Origin: Thermoprotei archaeon
GTDB lineage: Archaea > Thermoproteota > Thermoprotei > QMSL01 > B3-G16
Direction of reading: 5' to 3'
DNA: 38,919 bases
Assembly (NCBI GenBank): GCA_021162845.1
Contig: JAGGXX010000062.1
Coordinates: 1 to 38,919, forward strand
The translations under genes were made by a program, and so were the position numbers. The notes under the pieces were generated by a model, which worked only from the letters and a program-made list of their open reading frames with translations, made no database searches and was not told the DNA's origin. Of the stretch, positions 24,985-32,712 are shown piece by piece; within the stretch, counting starts at the first letter, position 1; every line of letters starts with the position of its first letter.

Positions 24985-25635
24985 TCATTCCTGCTCTAAA
25001 TGGAATATTATCATGAATTGCACGCTGTCGCTCTGTATTATGTTATCATCGACATCGACCCACTTAGTTCCGTCCCATCTTCGGAGATCCTCATCTAACG
25101 ATAGTTTCATGAAGAAGCCGATTTCCTCGCCAGGTCCCAATATGCCATATTCATACGTCGTTCCATCAAGGCCGTTTAAGCCTGGTATACCCCATGGATG
25201 CCGCGGTCCAGTCTGCCACGCGCTTTTCAGCCTTGACGGGACACTCCAGCCATATGGTCCCCAGCCTATCGTATAATGCAGATACTGGCCTAGTTCTCCT
25301 GGTTCCCCAGTATCTCCCGCTATGGCTTCTGGCTCTACCACTTCATTCTCATCATTGCTAATCACTCGGAACTCTACGTATAGCTTACCCGGTAAGGTAC
25401 CTACGTTCTTACATCTCCACTTATGGTAACCAGTATCATCACCAGGTTTCATATTGGTTATCGTTATAACAACTGGAGTACTTGATCCCACTTCGAGGTC
25501 TAGGGTTCCAGCTGTAAGGCTGTTCTCATTTATAGTTTCTGTATCACTAAATACAGCGAAGATACCCGCCCCTACGAACATGCCAGCCACAAGAATTACT
25601 AGAATACTTAATAAGAGCGGCATTATCTTTCTCAT
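24985..25635 (-). CDS. TasA/camelysin-like fibre subunit (archaeal bundling-pilin type)
   Basis: A 216-residue secreted protein with an N-terminal hydrophobic segment (residues 5-28) and the signature GIFAVFSDTETINENSLTAGTLDLEVG. This matches SipW-processed TasA/CalY-family proteins: Bacillus TasA, and the bundling pilin AbpA of Pyrobaculum, which assembles by donor-strand exchange. The rest is predicted beta-rich: VITITNMKPGDDTGYHKWRC, then a glycine/aromatic insertion (residues about 115-160) absent from small TasA proteins. Two cysteines flank nothing obvious. It is the first structural gene of the minus-strand locus and is followed by its probable signal peptidase and DUF5305 protein. A Shine-Dalgarno GGTGAG (25644-25649) and a TATA-like ATTAAATAAAT (about 25688-25698) precede it. 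It probably forms extracellular fibres or a biofilm matrix. Confidence 0.8.
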   Translation of the reverse strand: MRKIMPLLLSILVILVAGMFVGAGIFAVFSDTETINENSLTAGTLDLEVGSSTPVVITITNMKPGDDTGYHKWRCKNVGTLPGKLYVEFRVISNDENEVVEPEAIAGDTGEPGELGQYLHYTIGWGPYGWSVPSRLKSAWQTGPRHPWGIPGLNGLDGTTYEYGILGPGEEIGFFMKLSLDEDLRRWDGTKWVDVDDNIIQSDSVQFMIIFHLEQE

Positions 25636-25726
25636 ATTCCTTTCTCACCTTTTCCTTCTTTTTCACTTAGTTTCACCCACTTTTCGTGATTTATTTAATA
25701 CCAGTTTAACTAATGTTAATAATTCA

Positions 25727-26194
25727 TTAACCAGATAATCTATAAGTCTGATGTACATGAAATATCGATGATATTAGAAAACACAGAGAGATAACGCATG
25801 CCAAAAGATTCCTGAAAATAAGACTTACACTCATCCCCACTATAGAAAGTACTAAATAGTATACATTCCAAGGTATGTCGCCCTTTTCTACGATCTCTAG
25901 GTAATAGCATAGCTCCCGTGGTAGCTTTATGAGATAGACCGTACCGTTCGCCCTATCGTACCTGATTAGCCCTGCTCTTTCCATCTTAGGGATGTGGGTT
26001 TGGATCATGCTGATGTAAATGTTCTTCACGAGCTTCTTATCATCAGGATCGCCCATCATCTTAGCGATACGCCTAACCAGCTCCCGTAAAGAAGCCTCAC
26101 CACCAAGCTTCACGAGCACCTTAATGAAGAGCCTACGCCGGGGATTCTGAATTATATGAATCGGATCGGTTCTTGTAGTCTGTGAACTCGACAT
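25727..26194 (-). CDS. Winged-helix regulator with C-terminal membrane segment (DUF7344-like)
   Basis: A 155-residue protein with an N-terminal winged helix: IIQNPRRRLFIKVLVKLGG is the usual opening of archaeal DUF7344-type regulators, followed by ASLRELVRRIAKMMGD and a recognition part IYISMIQTHIPKMERAGLI with wing YDRANGTVYLI. Residues about 110-150 hold two hydrophobic helices (VYYLVLSIVGMSVSLIF and LLACVISLCFLISSIF), so it is a membrane-tethered DNA-binding protein. It lies upstream of the TasA-like gene on the same strand with a gap of about 90 bases that contains that gene's own promoter, so it is a likely local regulator of the fibre genes (inference). There is no sensor domain beyond the helices. 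Confidence 0.82.
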   Translation of the reverse strand: MSSSQTTRTDPIHIIQNPRRRLFIKVLVKLGGEASLRELVRRIAKMMGDPDDKKLVKNIYISMIQTHIPKMERAGLIRYDRANGTVYLIKLPRELCYYLEIVEKGDIPWNVYYLVLSIVGMSVSLIFRNLLACVISLCFLISSIFHVHQTYRLSG

Positions 26195-26513
26195 ATAGCA
26201 TCTAATCCAAATAATTAATTCGTGATAATATCTCTAATAAGCTTTAAATTGATAATCTATATTAAATAGCTACAACAATTACCATGATGTATTGTAACTA
26301 TTACACTTTAGATAGTAGAAATATGACTTTTTTATATGACGATTTTATTTCTAGATATCGATGTTATCTACATACCATTAGTAACTAACGAGAGACCTGT
26401 CAAAGGGCTCTTAACAGTAAGAGGTGGCCTTTGGGTTTAGGAGATGTTCAACGATTAGAGAGGCACATCCGCTCCTAGTAATTTATTCGAATCGCGACTA
26501 GTTTTTACCTGGG
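26195..26513. promoter_or_regulatory. Divergent 319-base AT-rich spacer
   Basis: This spacer separates the membrane-tethered regulator (minus) from the CofE-like gene (plus). It is AT-rich, with A/T boxes at about 26207-26219, 26242-26250, and 26328-26337. A TATA-like TAATTTATTC at about 26479-26488 lies about 30 bases before the ATG at 26514. No open frame, RNA gene or clear operator palindrome was found. Confidence 0.4.
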
Positions 26514-27413
26514 ATGACTAAACTTGAAGTCTTCGGTCTTAAACTTCCTGAGGTCAAGCCCGGAGATGACCTAGCCAGGCTCATCGTAGAGGCTGCATCC
26601 CGAGAGGCTGGCGGGTTACGAGATGGTGACGTGATAGTGGTTACCAGCAAAGTTGTCTCCAAGGCTTACGGTCTTCTCATCAATATAGATGAGGTAAAGC
26701 CCTCTAAGAAGGCCTTTAGAATAGCTAAGATGACTGGAGTTGATCCTAAGATCGTCCAGGTAATACTGGAAAATAGCGATAACGTGCTATTCGTAATCCC
26801 CATTAAGCCCTTGGTCGAGAGGAAGTTAATAGGACTCGAAGAGCTATTCGAGGATCCTGAACATGCTAGAAAAGCCATCGACATGATTCCCTATATGCTG
26901 ATAGTGGAGCGAGGAGGTCAGGTATACAGCGATGCAGGGCTTGACTTCTCGAACCACCCCGAGGGGATAGCTAGCATACCTCCGAGGGACCCAGATCGCT
27001 ACGCCAAGCTCATAAGGGATGGCATTAGGAGGATAGCAGGCGTCGATGTAGCCGTGGTGATATCCGATACAGAGATGTTCCTCGGCGTATACTCACTGGA
27101 CTTCGCCAGGGGATCCTCAGGCATAGAGGTCGTAAGCAAGAAGTTCGGGGCCCTGGATAGGTTCGGTAAACCTAAGTTCGGAGGAGTCGATCACATAGCT
27201 CACGAGCTCGCATGTGCGGCAGCTCTCCTCATGGGTCAGACCGACGAAGGGGTACCCGCTGTCTTATTTAGGGGCTTAAGATATGTGAGGAGCGAGGAAG
27301 GCATCAAGGCCTATAGCCTTAAACCAGAAGCCATGAAGATCGTACTTAAGCTCATAATCAAGGAAACCATTAGGGTCTTAGGGATAAGGAGCCTCCTTAG
27401 GCTGATCATATAA
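26514..27413 (+). CDS. CofE-like protein (coenzyme F420-0:L-glutamate ligase family)
   Basis: A 299-residue protein of the F420-0:gamma-glutamyl ligase family. CofE adds L-glutamate residues to F420-0 using GTP. Conserved-looking elements are GDVIVVTSKVVSKAYG, followed by VERGGQVYSDAGLDFSN, VVISDTE, LDRFGKPKFGG, HELACAAALLMGQ and VPAVLFRGL. It is unusual in the segment after VVISDT: canonical CofE reads SDTFGRPWR-x-G, with residues at the GTP/metal site, whereas here it reads SDTEMFLGVYSLDFARG. It may therefore be a divergent paralogue with another substrate, not the housekeeping CofE. The gene stands alone between the fibre locus and the convergent DUF4091 gene. No other F420 synthesis gene lies in the window. 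Confidence 0.8.
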   Translation: MTKLEVFGLKLPEVKPGDDLARLIVEAASREAGGLRDGDVIVVTSKVVSKAYGLLINIDEVKPSKKAFRIAKMTGVDPKIVQVILENSDNVLFVIPIKPLVERKLIGLEELFEDPEHARKAIDMIPYMLIVERGGQVYSDAGLDFSNHPEGIASIPPRDPDRYAKLIRDGIRRIAGVDVAVVISDTEMFLGVYSLDFARGSSGIEVVSKKFGALDRFGKPKFGGVDHIAHELACAAALLMGQTDEGVPAVLFRGLRYVRSEEGIKAYSLKPEAMKIVLKLIIKETIRVLGIRSLLRLII

Positions 27414-27454
27414 TCCCGATGAGCGTGCCCGTGGTTGGCATTCCTCAGGAGGTC

Positions 27455-29464
27455 TTAGGAGATCATCCTAAACCTCCTTATGATGGTCTTCTCTAGATCA
27501 CCCTTAGAGATCCTTATGACGACCTCGCCTCCCCGTAAGGGGTAAGCGTACGTCGAGAAGTAACCATTACGTAGCTCAACTGGCTTGTCGTTCACCTCGA
27601 CGCACGCCCCCTCCTCACATACGCCCCTGACTATCACCATTACGGGCCCTTTGACCATGACCTTCCACTCGGGTGGCTCGGTTAAGACTAGGGCCCAAGG
27701 CCGGCTCCTAACCTGTAGGATCTCTTTAACTATGTCCTCCCTGATCTTCATGAGGGAACTAGGATCCCTGACGTAATCGGTTATGCTCGGCACGGCCCTT
27801 CTACATATCTCCAGGGCCCTCCTCTCAAAGGGCTCCTCCAGGGCCCTACCCCCGAGCCTTGCCTTGACCTTAGCTATCTCCTCCTCCAGAAGCTTTAAGT
27901 ACTCGTAATCCTCAAGCCCATCCCTCATGGCCTCAAGCCTGAGGCTGGAGAGAGGTCCCTCTTTTCCAGGATAAGCTATATGAGTATCCCCTGGTGGCAA
28001 CTTCGGATTAGGCTCACCGAACGGATCCTCGCGCCACCAGTTAAACCCCCAGTGTAAGTACCCCTTAAGGCAATAAGCGTAGTTTATCCAGTGGAGTATC
28101 CTCGTCTTAAGCAAAGGGTAATCGAGGAACCTATTCGGATACCTACCAGTTGGGTTACAGCACGTGTAGAACCAGATCTCGTGCCCTTCTCTCATGGCCT
28201 TGAGGTACTCATCCATCCAATCGTTGAAATGGTGAAGCGTCGGGACCCAGACCTCCAAGGACCCGTTAAACCCCACGGTCTCCACAGCATCTATCCTCTT
28301 AATCCTCGGCGCATATCTATGGGCGAACTCGGAGGCCTTAATCCAGGATTCAAGCCCATCCTCAGTAGGCTCATCAGCGACATGTATCATGGCCCTTTCA
28401 AGCCACCCTTTTTCCTCAAGGTGCCTCTCCAAGGCCGGTAGGAGATGCGGCAGTACCCTAGATCCATCCTCGCTTCTAACGCGTCCATCGGGGCCTATGA
28501 CCTTGAACTCCCTGAAGACCACTTCCCTTCCTCCCCAGCGCTTGAAATGGCTCACGTGGGTTATTTCGATCCTATCGGCACCATACTTGAACAGAAGTTC
28601 GACGTACCTATCGAAAAGGGAAAAATCGAACTTATAACCATCTCCTTCGACGAATATCCTAATCATGTCCAGCGGCACCCAGAAGACGTTCTGCCTATGC
28701 TCAGCCATTAAGGCTATCCACCTCTCGAAGACCATCCAGAACTCCTCCGACCATAGCTCGACGCCATGGGCTGATGCTATCCTCTCAACGGAGAACCAAT
28801 TCGTCACGTAAAGGCTCCTACGATCCGGCAGCGTTATCGGGTATACGTGCAAGATGACGTCAAGCGAGGCCTCGCCCTCCTCGGATGAAATCTTGATGCT
28901 CCCGTGATAGTCGCCAGGAGCGACATCCTTAGGCACATATACCGAGAAGTAGCAGGGCTGCGTCTCGCCCTTATTGACGTTAATAACCTCTACGTCAAGC
29001 AGGGGATCAGGTACGTCAAAAGGAGCGATCCTCTCAAGCTCCTCCATAGGCGTATCAGGTGTATTCCTGCGTACGGGAATCGATCCCACGAAGCTTAGCC
29101 GAACATTATCCTTGGTTATCTGGTCGCTCTCAGATACCAAGTCCGAGGCTTCAAGCTTGAGCTCATGTAGATTCACGTTCGCCCTAACCCCGAACATGCA
29201 CCCCTCATATTCGTTCCTGGCACAGCTCAATTCCAGGGGCTTACCCATGAGCCGCTCATTTGGACTTGAATCCCTATAGATCCTCTCGAGGGGCCTACCG
29301 GGCCATATTATGAAGGGCTGGGAGATACCGCCAGTATGAGATGCGCCTGAGCTTATGCGTCCAGCGCGCTCCACGCCGTAATTCATATTCATTTGTATCA
29401 AGATATCGCCTAAAAGGCTTTTTTCGAAGGGGCTTAGAATAAGGAGATGCCAGAGGGAAGGCAT
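27455..29464 (-). CDS. DUF4091 / GH123-like glycoside hydrolase
   Basis: The frame is 669 codons; the start is uncertain. M25 (29392) follows a TATA-like CTTTTAGG by about 30 bases and gives a more typical beginning, so the first 24 residues are probably not translated. The N-terminal half is a beta-sandwich with PLELSCARNEYEGCMFGVRA and GETQPCYFSVYVPKDVAPGDY, typical of the domain preceding DUF4091. A barrel follows with VFWVPLDMIRIF and the diagnostic MIHVADEPTEDG (D364, E365, the likely acid pair of GH123-like enzymes). Next is WINYAYCLKGYLHWGFNWWREDP, then EAMRDGLEDYEYLKLLEEE, the standard DUF4091 ending. GH123 includes beta-N-acetylgalactosaminidases, but DUF4091 specificity is broad and unknown. 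No signal peptide is evident from M25. Confidence 0.85.
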   Translation of the reverse strand: MPSLWHLLILSPFEKSLLGDILIQMNMNYGVERAGRISSGASHTGGISQPFIIWPGRPLERIYRDSSPNERLMGKPLELSCARNEYEGCMFGVRANVNLHELKLEASDLVSESDQITKDNVRLSFVGSIPVRRNTPDTPMEELERIAPFDVPDPLLDVEVINVNKGETQPCYFSVYVPKDVAPGDYHGSIKISSEEGEASLDVILHVYPITLPDRRSLYVTNWFSVERIASAHGVELWSEEFWMVFERWIALMAEHRQNVFWVPLDMIRIFVEGDGYKFDFSLFDRYVELLFKYGADRIEITHVSHFKRWGGREVVFREFKVIGPDGRVRSEDGSRVLPHLLPALERHLEEKGWLERAMIHVADEPTEDGLESWIKASEFAHRYAPRIKRIDAVETVGFNGSLEVWVPTLHHFNDWMDEYLKAMREGHEIWFYTCCNPTGRYPNRFLDYPLLKTRILHWINYAYCLKGYLHWGFNWWREDPFGEPNPKLPPGDTHIAYPGKEGPLSSLRLEAMRDGLEDYEYLKLLEEEIAKVKARLGGRALEEPFERRALEICRRAVPSITDYVRDPSSLMKIREDIVKEILQVRSRPWALVLTEPPEWKVMVKGPVMVIVRGVCEEGACVEVNDKPVELRNGYFSTYAYPLRGGEVVIRISKGDLEKTIIRRFRMIS

Positions 29465-29977
29465 AGGATCTCCTCTAAGCTAGGGTACATATACCGTTCA
29501 TCCCCCACTGTTAAGTCCCAAGATCCATGAATAAAGCCCCCTTCCTAACGATTCATGTCTTAATGAAATGTTTATCATGACTCTAGCTAATCTACATCTT
29601 CAAAGTCCTCAGTAAACGCCTTTCATTCACGCATATTCTACGCGTTCCTGCTTTATAAATTTAGCATCAATTACCTGAATATATCGCAAGAGTGGCTTAG
29701 ATTTTTTGTATTTTTTGGGACATTTCCCCTTTATCGCCTAAAAATATACAAAAACAAGTGTTTTGATTTCAGCACATTACTGTAATTTTTTATTTAATTA
29801 AAAACATTATGACTCTCAATTATACAAGTGTGTGGATTTTGGTCTTGAGAAAATGTTCAATCTCAATGTAGACAAATACGAAATCAAGTTAGATATTTCT
29901 CCCGTAATGCGTTTAATAGAAAAAGTTGAATAGCACCTTAACTAAACAACTAGTGGTGGCGACTGCTGGGGATACTG
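29465..29977 (+). other. 513-base AT-rich spacer with a possible 26-residue peptide
   Basis: The spacer is AT-rich, with several A/T boxes (for example 29788-29808). An ATG at 29853 opens 26 codons to a TAG at 29931-29933 (MFNLNVDKYEIKLDISPVMR and six more residues). The ATG has no Shine-Dalgarno site. The peptide looks protein-like and could be a relic or a small gene preceding the HEPN-like gene, but evidence is thin. No RNA gene was seen. Confidence 0.3.
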
Positions 29978-30487
29978 ATGAGTGATGACATATTTTTCAA
30001 GGCTGAATTCTTCTTAAGAAGGGCGTTATATAAAGCGGAAGAAGCCACTTACATGTTAAGTAGGTCGAAGCTCTTAGAGTCCATTATGGTATCAAGGGAG
30101 AGCATGCACTTATCAGTAAAAGTGCTATATTTGCTGATCACTGGAAAAGAGATAAAAGGAGATAAAGTAAGTGAAAACGAGTTAAACGATATTCTAGAGA
30201 GATCCCCCAAGGAATTCAAACAAACAGGGGTCGCTAGATTAGCCATAATCTTCAGATTATGGCGGATCGTCGATGAATTTCCACTACCCAATTTGGGAGT
30301 AGATCACGAAATACTCTTCAAGGAAGAGGACGCTGAGCTAGCGTTAAAGCACGCTCGGGAGTGCTACAATATAGTCTCATACGTAATGGAAACCCTAAAA
30401 AAGTATGAACAGAACTCGCAATTTGCAATAATCTACGAAGCGCCATCTAGAGAAGACGGATACCTAGGTTTGATGATGGTGAACTGA
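29978..30487 (+). CDS. HEPN-like helical protein
   Basis: A 169-residue, mostly helical protein resembling HEPN/PaREP1-type domains that are common in thermophilic archaea. It has FFKAEFFLRRALYKAEEATY, then SRESMHLSVKVLYLLITGKE (a helix with the HEPN-like pattern of small residues and a following aromatic/leucine stretch), and a C-terminal helix ELALKHARECYNIVSYVMET. The canonical R-x4-6-H nuclease motif is not clear, so ribonuclease activity should not be assumed. HEPN proteins often pair with a nucleotidyltransferase (MNT) partner, and none is encoded next to it. The only neighbour on its strand upstream is a doubtful 26-residue peptide. It starts at an ATG with a GGGGATA sequence nearby. 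Function unknown. Confidence 0.6.
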   Translation: MSDDIFFKAEFFLRRALYKAEEATYMLSRSKLLESIMVSRESMHLSVKVLYLLITGKEIKGDKVSENELNDILERSPKEFKQTGVARLAIIFRLWRIVDEFPLPNLGVDHEILFKEEDAELALKHARECYNIVSYVMETLKKYEQNSQFAIIYEAPSREDGYLGLMMVN

Positions 30488-30650
30488 AAACACGTTAACT
30501 AGGTATGTCCTTATCTTAAAATAAGCCCCGAAGCTTTTTATCATAAATTTCCTGAAGGCGCTTTTAGACGCGTAATCACACGCCTATGCCCATCTCGGTT
30601 TCCAATCACCCTCATGAAGGCTTATTTCCCCTTGAGGTACACCCCTAAAC

Positions 30651-32624
30651 ATGGTATCGAGAGCTGATCCCCTAAGGCTGAGGGTCCTAGACTCCGATTA
30701 TAACGACATGCTCGCGGAGCATTTCGCCAGGATAGTCGATGAATTGGAGAGGAAGAGAAGGAGATGGAGAAGCCCCTCAGAGCTCAGGGGATTCCAGCTC
30801 GAGATCAGGAAGTTACTCAAGGACGCATTAGGCGGGCTACCTGAGAAAAGGGATGAGCTTAACGCTAAAGTACTGGGCAAGCTGGAGAGGAGGGATTACA
30901 TAATAGAGAAAGTGGTCTTCGAAAGTAGGCCTAAGCTATACGTAACGGGCAACCTCTACATACCCAAACACGCTGACTTCCCGGCTCCCGCGATCCTAAG
31001 GGTTCATGGCCACTGGAGACATGCGAAGAGCCAAGACGTAGTACAGGCCACATGTGCCGGGCTAGCCTCAAAGGGCTATGTGGTGCTGGCGATAGATGCC
31101 ATAGGGTATGGCGAGCGAAGGGCTCAGGGCGATCATAGCGAGGGCGTATGGTTACCCGCGGTAGGGCTGACGTTACAGGGCCTCATCATCTGGGATAACA
31201 TGAGAGCCCTGGACTACCTGCAGAGTAGGGAGGAGGTAGATCCCGAGAGGATAGGCGTGACAGGGGCCTCAGGAGGGGGCAATCAGACCATGTATCTAGC
31301 GGCGCTGGATGAGCGAGTTAAAGCAGCGGTTCCCGTGGTCTCCGCCGAGGTATTCGAGGATCAGGTAGCCTCCGGGAGGTGCTACTGCGAGTGTATCCCG
31401 TGTATCCTGAAGTTTGCCAATATCCCCGACATACTATCCCTCATAGCCCCTCGTCCTCTCCTCCTCATAAACGGCGTGAAGGATAGAGGTTTCACGATCC
31501 TGAGGGCTAGGAAGGCCTTCAGTAGAGTAAAGGCGGCATACGAGGCGTTAGGGGCCGAGGAGAAGGTAGCCCTATTCGAGGTCTATGCTGGCCACGACTA
31601 TAATAGGGAAATGCGCGAGGCCATGTACCTGTGGTTCGATAGATGGCTTAAAGGCGAGGACAAAACGGAGAGTGAAGAGCCTATCCTAGAGCTAGAGCCC
31701 GACCTCTCGTACTCCCTGAACTGCTTCCACACATTTCCGAGGGATACACAGACGATAAGCGGCCTCTACTACGAGGAGGCACGGAAGTTAAAGGAGCATC
31801 GCCTCTCGAGGAGCGTTGATGAGTGGCTTGAACGTCGCAATATGTTGAGAAGGGAGATAATCGATGAGGTCCTCGGGGGCTTCCCGGAAAGAGAGGCCAT
31901 TTCAGCGCGTACGCTCGAGATCATGCACGTGGACGGGCTCTACGTGGAGAAGGTAGTGTTCCGTAGCGAAAGCGACATAATAATCCCCGTGATCATAGCT
32001 AAGAAGGAAGAGGACGAAGGGACATCGCCAGTAGTCCTCTGTATATCGCCATTAGGGAAGAGCTCCATGTTAGCGAGGAAACACGTAAGGGAGCTCATAG
32101 ATAAGGGCTACATGATAGCCAGCATAGACTACAGGGGGATAGGTGAAACGAGGTTCAGCGAGGTCATCGCTGCCAAGAACTCAATCGTGATAGGGAGGCA
32201 TATACTCGGAATGCGGGTCTACGATGTAGTGAGGACATTGGACTACCTGACGAGCAGACCAGACATCCTCAAGTCCGATATCTCGTGCTGGGCGGAGGAC
32301 GAAGCAGGCCTAGTAGCACTCTTCGCGGCCGCGCTTGATGAGAGGGTAAAAGGCCTAACCCTCGAGAGGACGCTAGCGAGCTGGGAATCCCCCAGCGGCT
32401 TCTCATATTCCCCCTCGATCTTCCCACCGAACATACTGAAATACGCGGACATACCCGAATTGGCCGCATTAATAGCCCCCAGACGAGCGACCCTAGTAGA
32501 CCCGTTAAACCCCCAAAGGCAGAGGTTAACGCTTGATGAAGCGCTGAAGGTCTTCAACTTCACCATTAAGGTATACGAGGAGCTCAACGCAAGCGATAAC
32601 CTCAAGATCATCACCTCAGTATGA
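30651..32624 (+). CDS. Tandem alpha/beta-hydrolase (acetyl-xylan-esterase-like); second domain degenerate
   Basis: A 657-residue protein with two alpha/beta-hydrolase domains. Domain 1 (about 90-350) has LRVHGHWRH (oxyanion region), GVTGASGGGNQT with S207, NGVKDRG with D278 and YAGHDYN with H315, a complete catalytic triad typical of acetyl-xylan-esterase or dienelactone-hydrolase-like enzymes. Domain 2 (about 400-655) repeats the fold: MHVDGLYVEKVVFRSESD matches domain 1, and ISCWAEDEAGLVALFAAALD aligns with the nucleophile elbow of domain 1, but the Ser is Asp and the glycines are lost. It should not be catalytic. No signal peptide is seen. It precedes a Gfo/Idh/MocA oxidoreductase by 88 bases on the same strand. 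Deacetylation of imported glycan pieces is an inferred role. Confidence 0.85.
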   Translation: MVSRADPLRLRVLDSDYNDMLAEHFARIVDELERKRRRWRSPSELRGFQLEIRKLLKDALGGLPEKRDELNAKVLGKLERRDYIIEKVVFESRPKLYVTGNLYIPKHADFPAPAILRVHGHWRHAKSQDVVQATCAGLASKGYVVLAIDAIGYGERRAQGDHSEGVWLPAVGLTLQGLIIWDNMRALDYLQSREEVDPERIGVTGASGGGNQTMYLAALDERVKAAVPVVSAEVFEDQVASGRCYCECIPCILKFANIPDILSLIAPRPLLLINGVKDRGFTILRARKAFSRVKAAYEALGAEEKVALFEVYAGHDYNREMREAMYLWFDRWLKGEDKTESEEPILELEPDLSYSLNCFHTFPRDTQTISGLYYEEARKLKEHRLSRSVDEWLERRNMLRREIIDEVLGGFPEREAISARTLEIMHVDGLYVEKVVFRSESDIIIPVIIAKKEEDEGTSPVVLCISPLGKSSMLARKHVRELIDKGYMIASIDYRGIGETRFSEVIAAKNSIVIGRHILGMRVYDVVRTLDYLTSRPDILKSDISCWAEDEAGLVALFAAALDERVKGLTLERTLASWESPSGFSYSPSIFPPNILKYADIPELAALIAPRRATLVDPLNPQRQRLTLDEALKVFNFTIKVYEELNASDNLKIITSV

Positions 32625-32636
32625 GGAGGCGAGGTC

Positions 32637-32702
32637 ATGTTTAAGCTGGGAATGAAACCCCTTATCTATACGTCCACCTCATCGAGATCGATCACGGCAT
32701 GA
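32637..32702 (+). CDS. Possible 21-residue peptide between esterase and oxidoreductase genes
   Basis: A short frame MFKLGMKPLIYTSTSSRSIT, plus one residue, starts at ATG 32637 behind GAGGCGAGG (just after the esterase stop) and ends at TGA 32700-32702, ten bases before the ATG of the next gene. The ribosome-binding site is good. The start resembles the first strand of TIM-barrel sugar isomerases, which often neighbour Gfo/Idh/MocA genes, so it could be the stub of a deleted gene. It could equally be a leader or chance. Confidence 0.35.
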   Translation: MFKLGMKPLIYTSTSSRSITA

Positions 32703-32712
32703 GGTTGGAACC

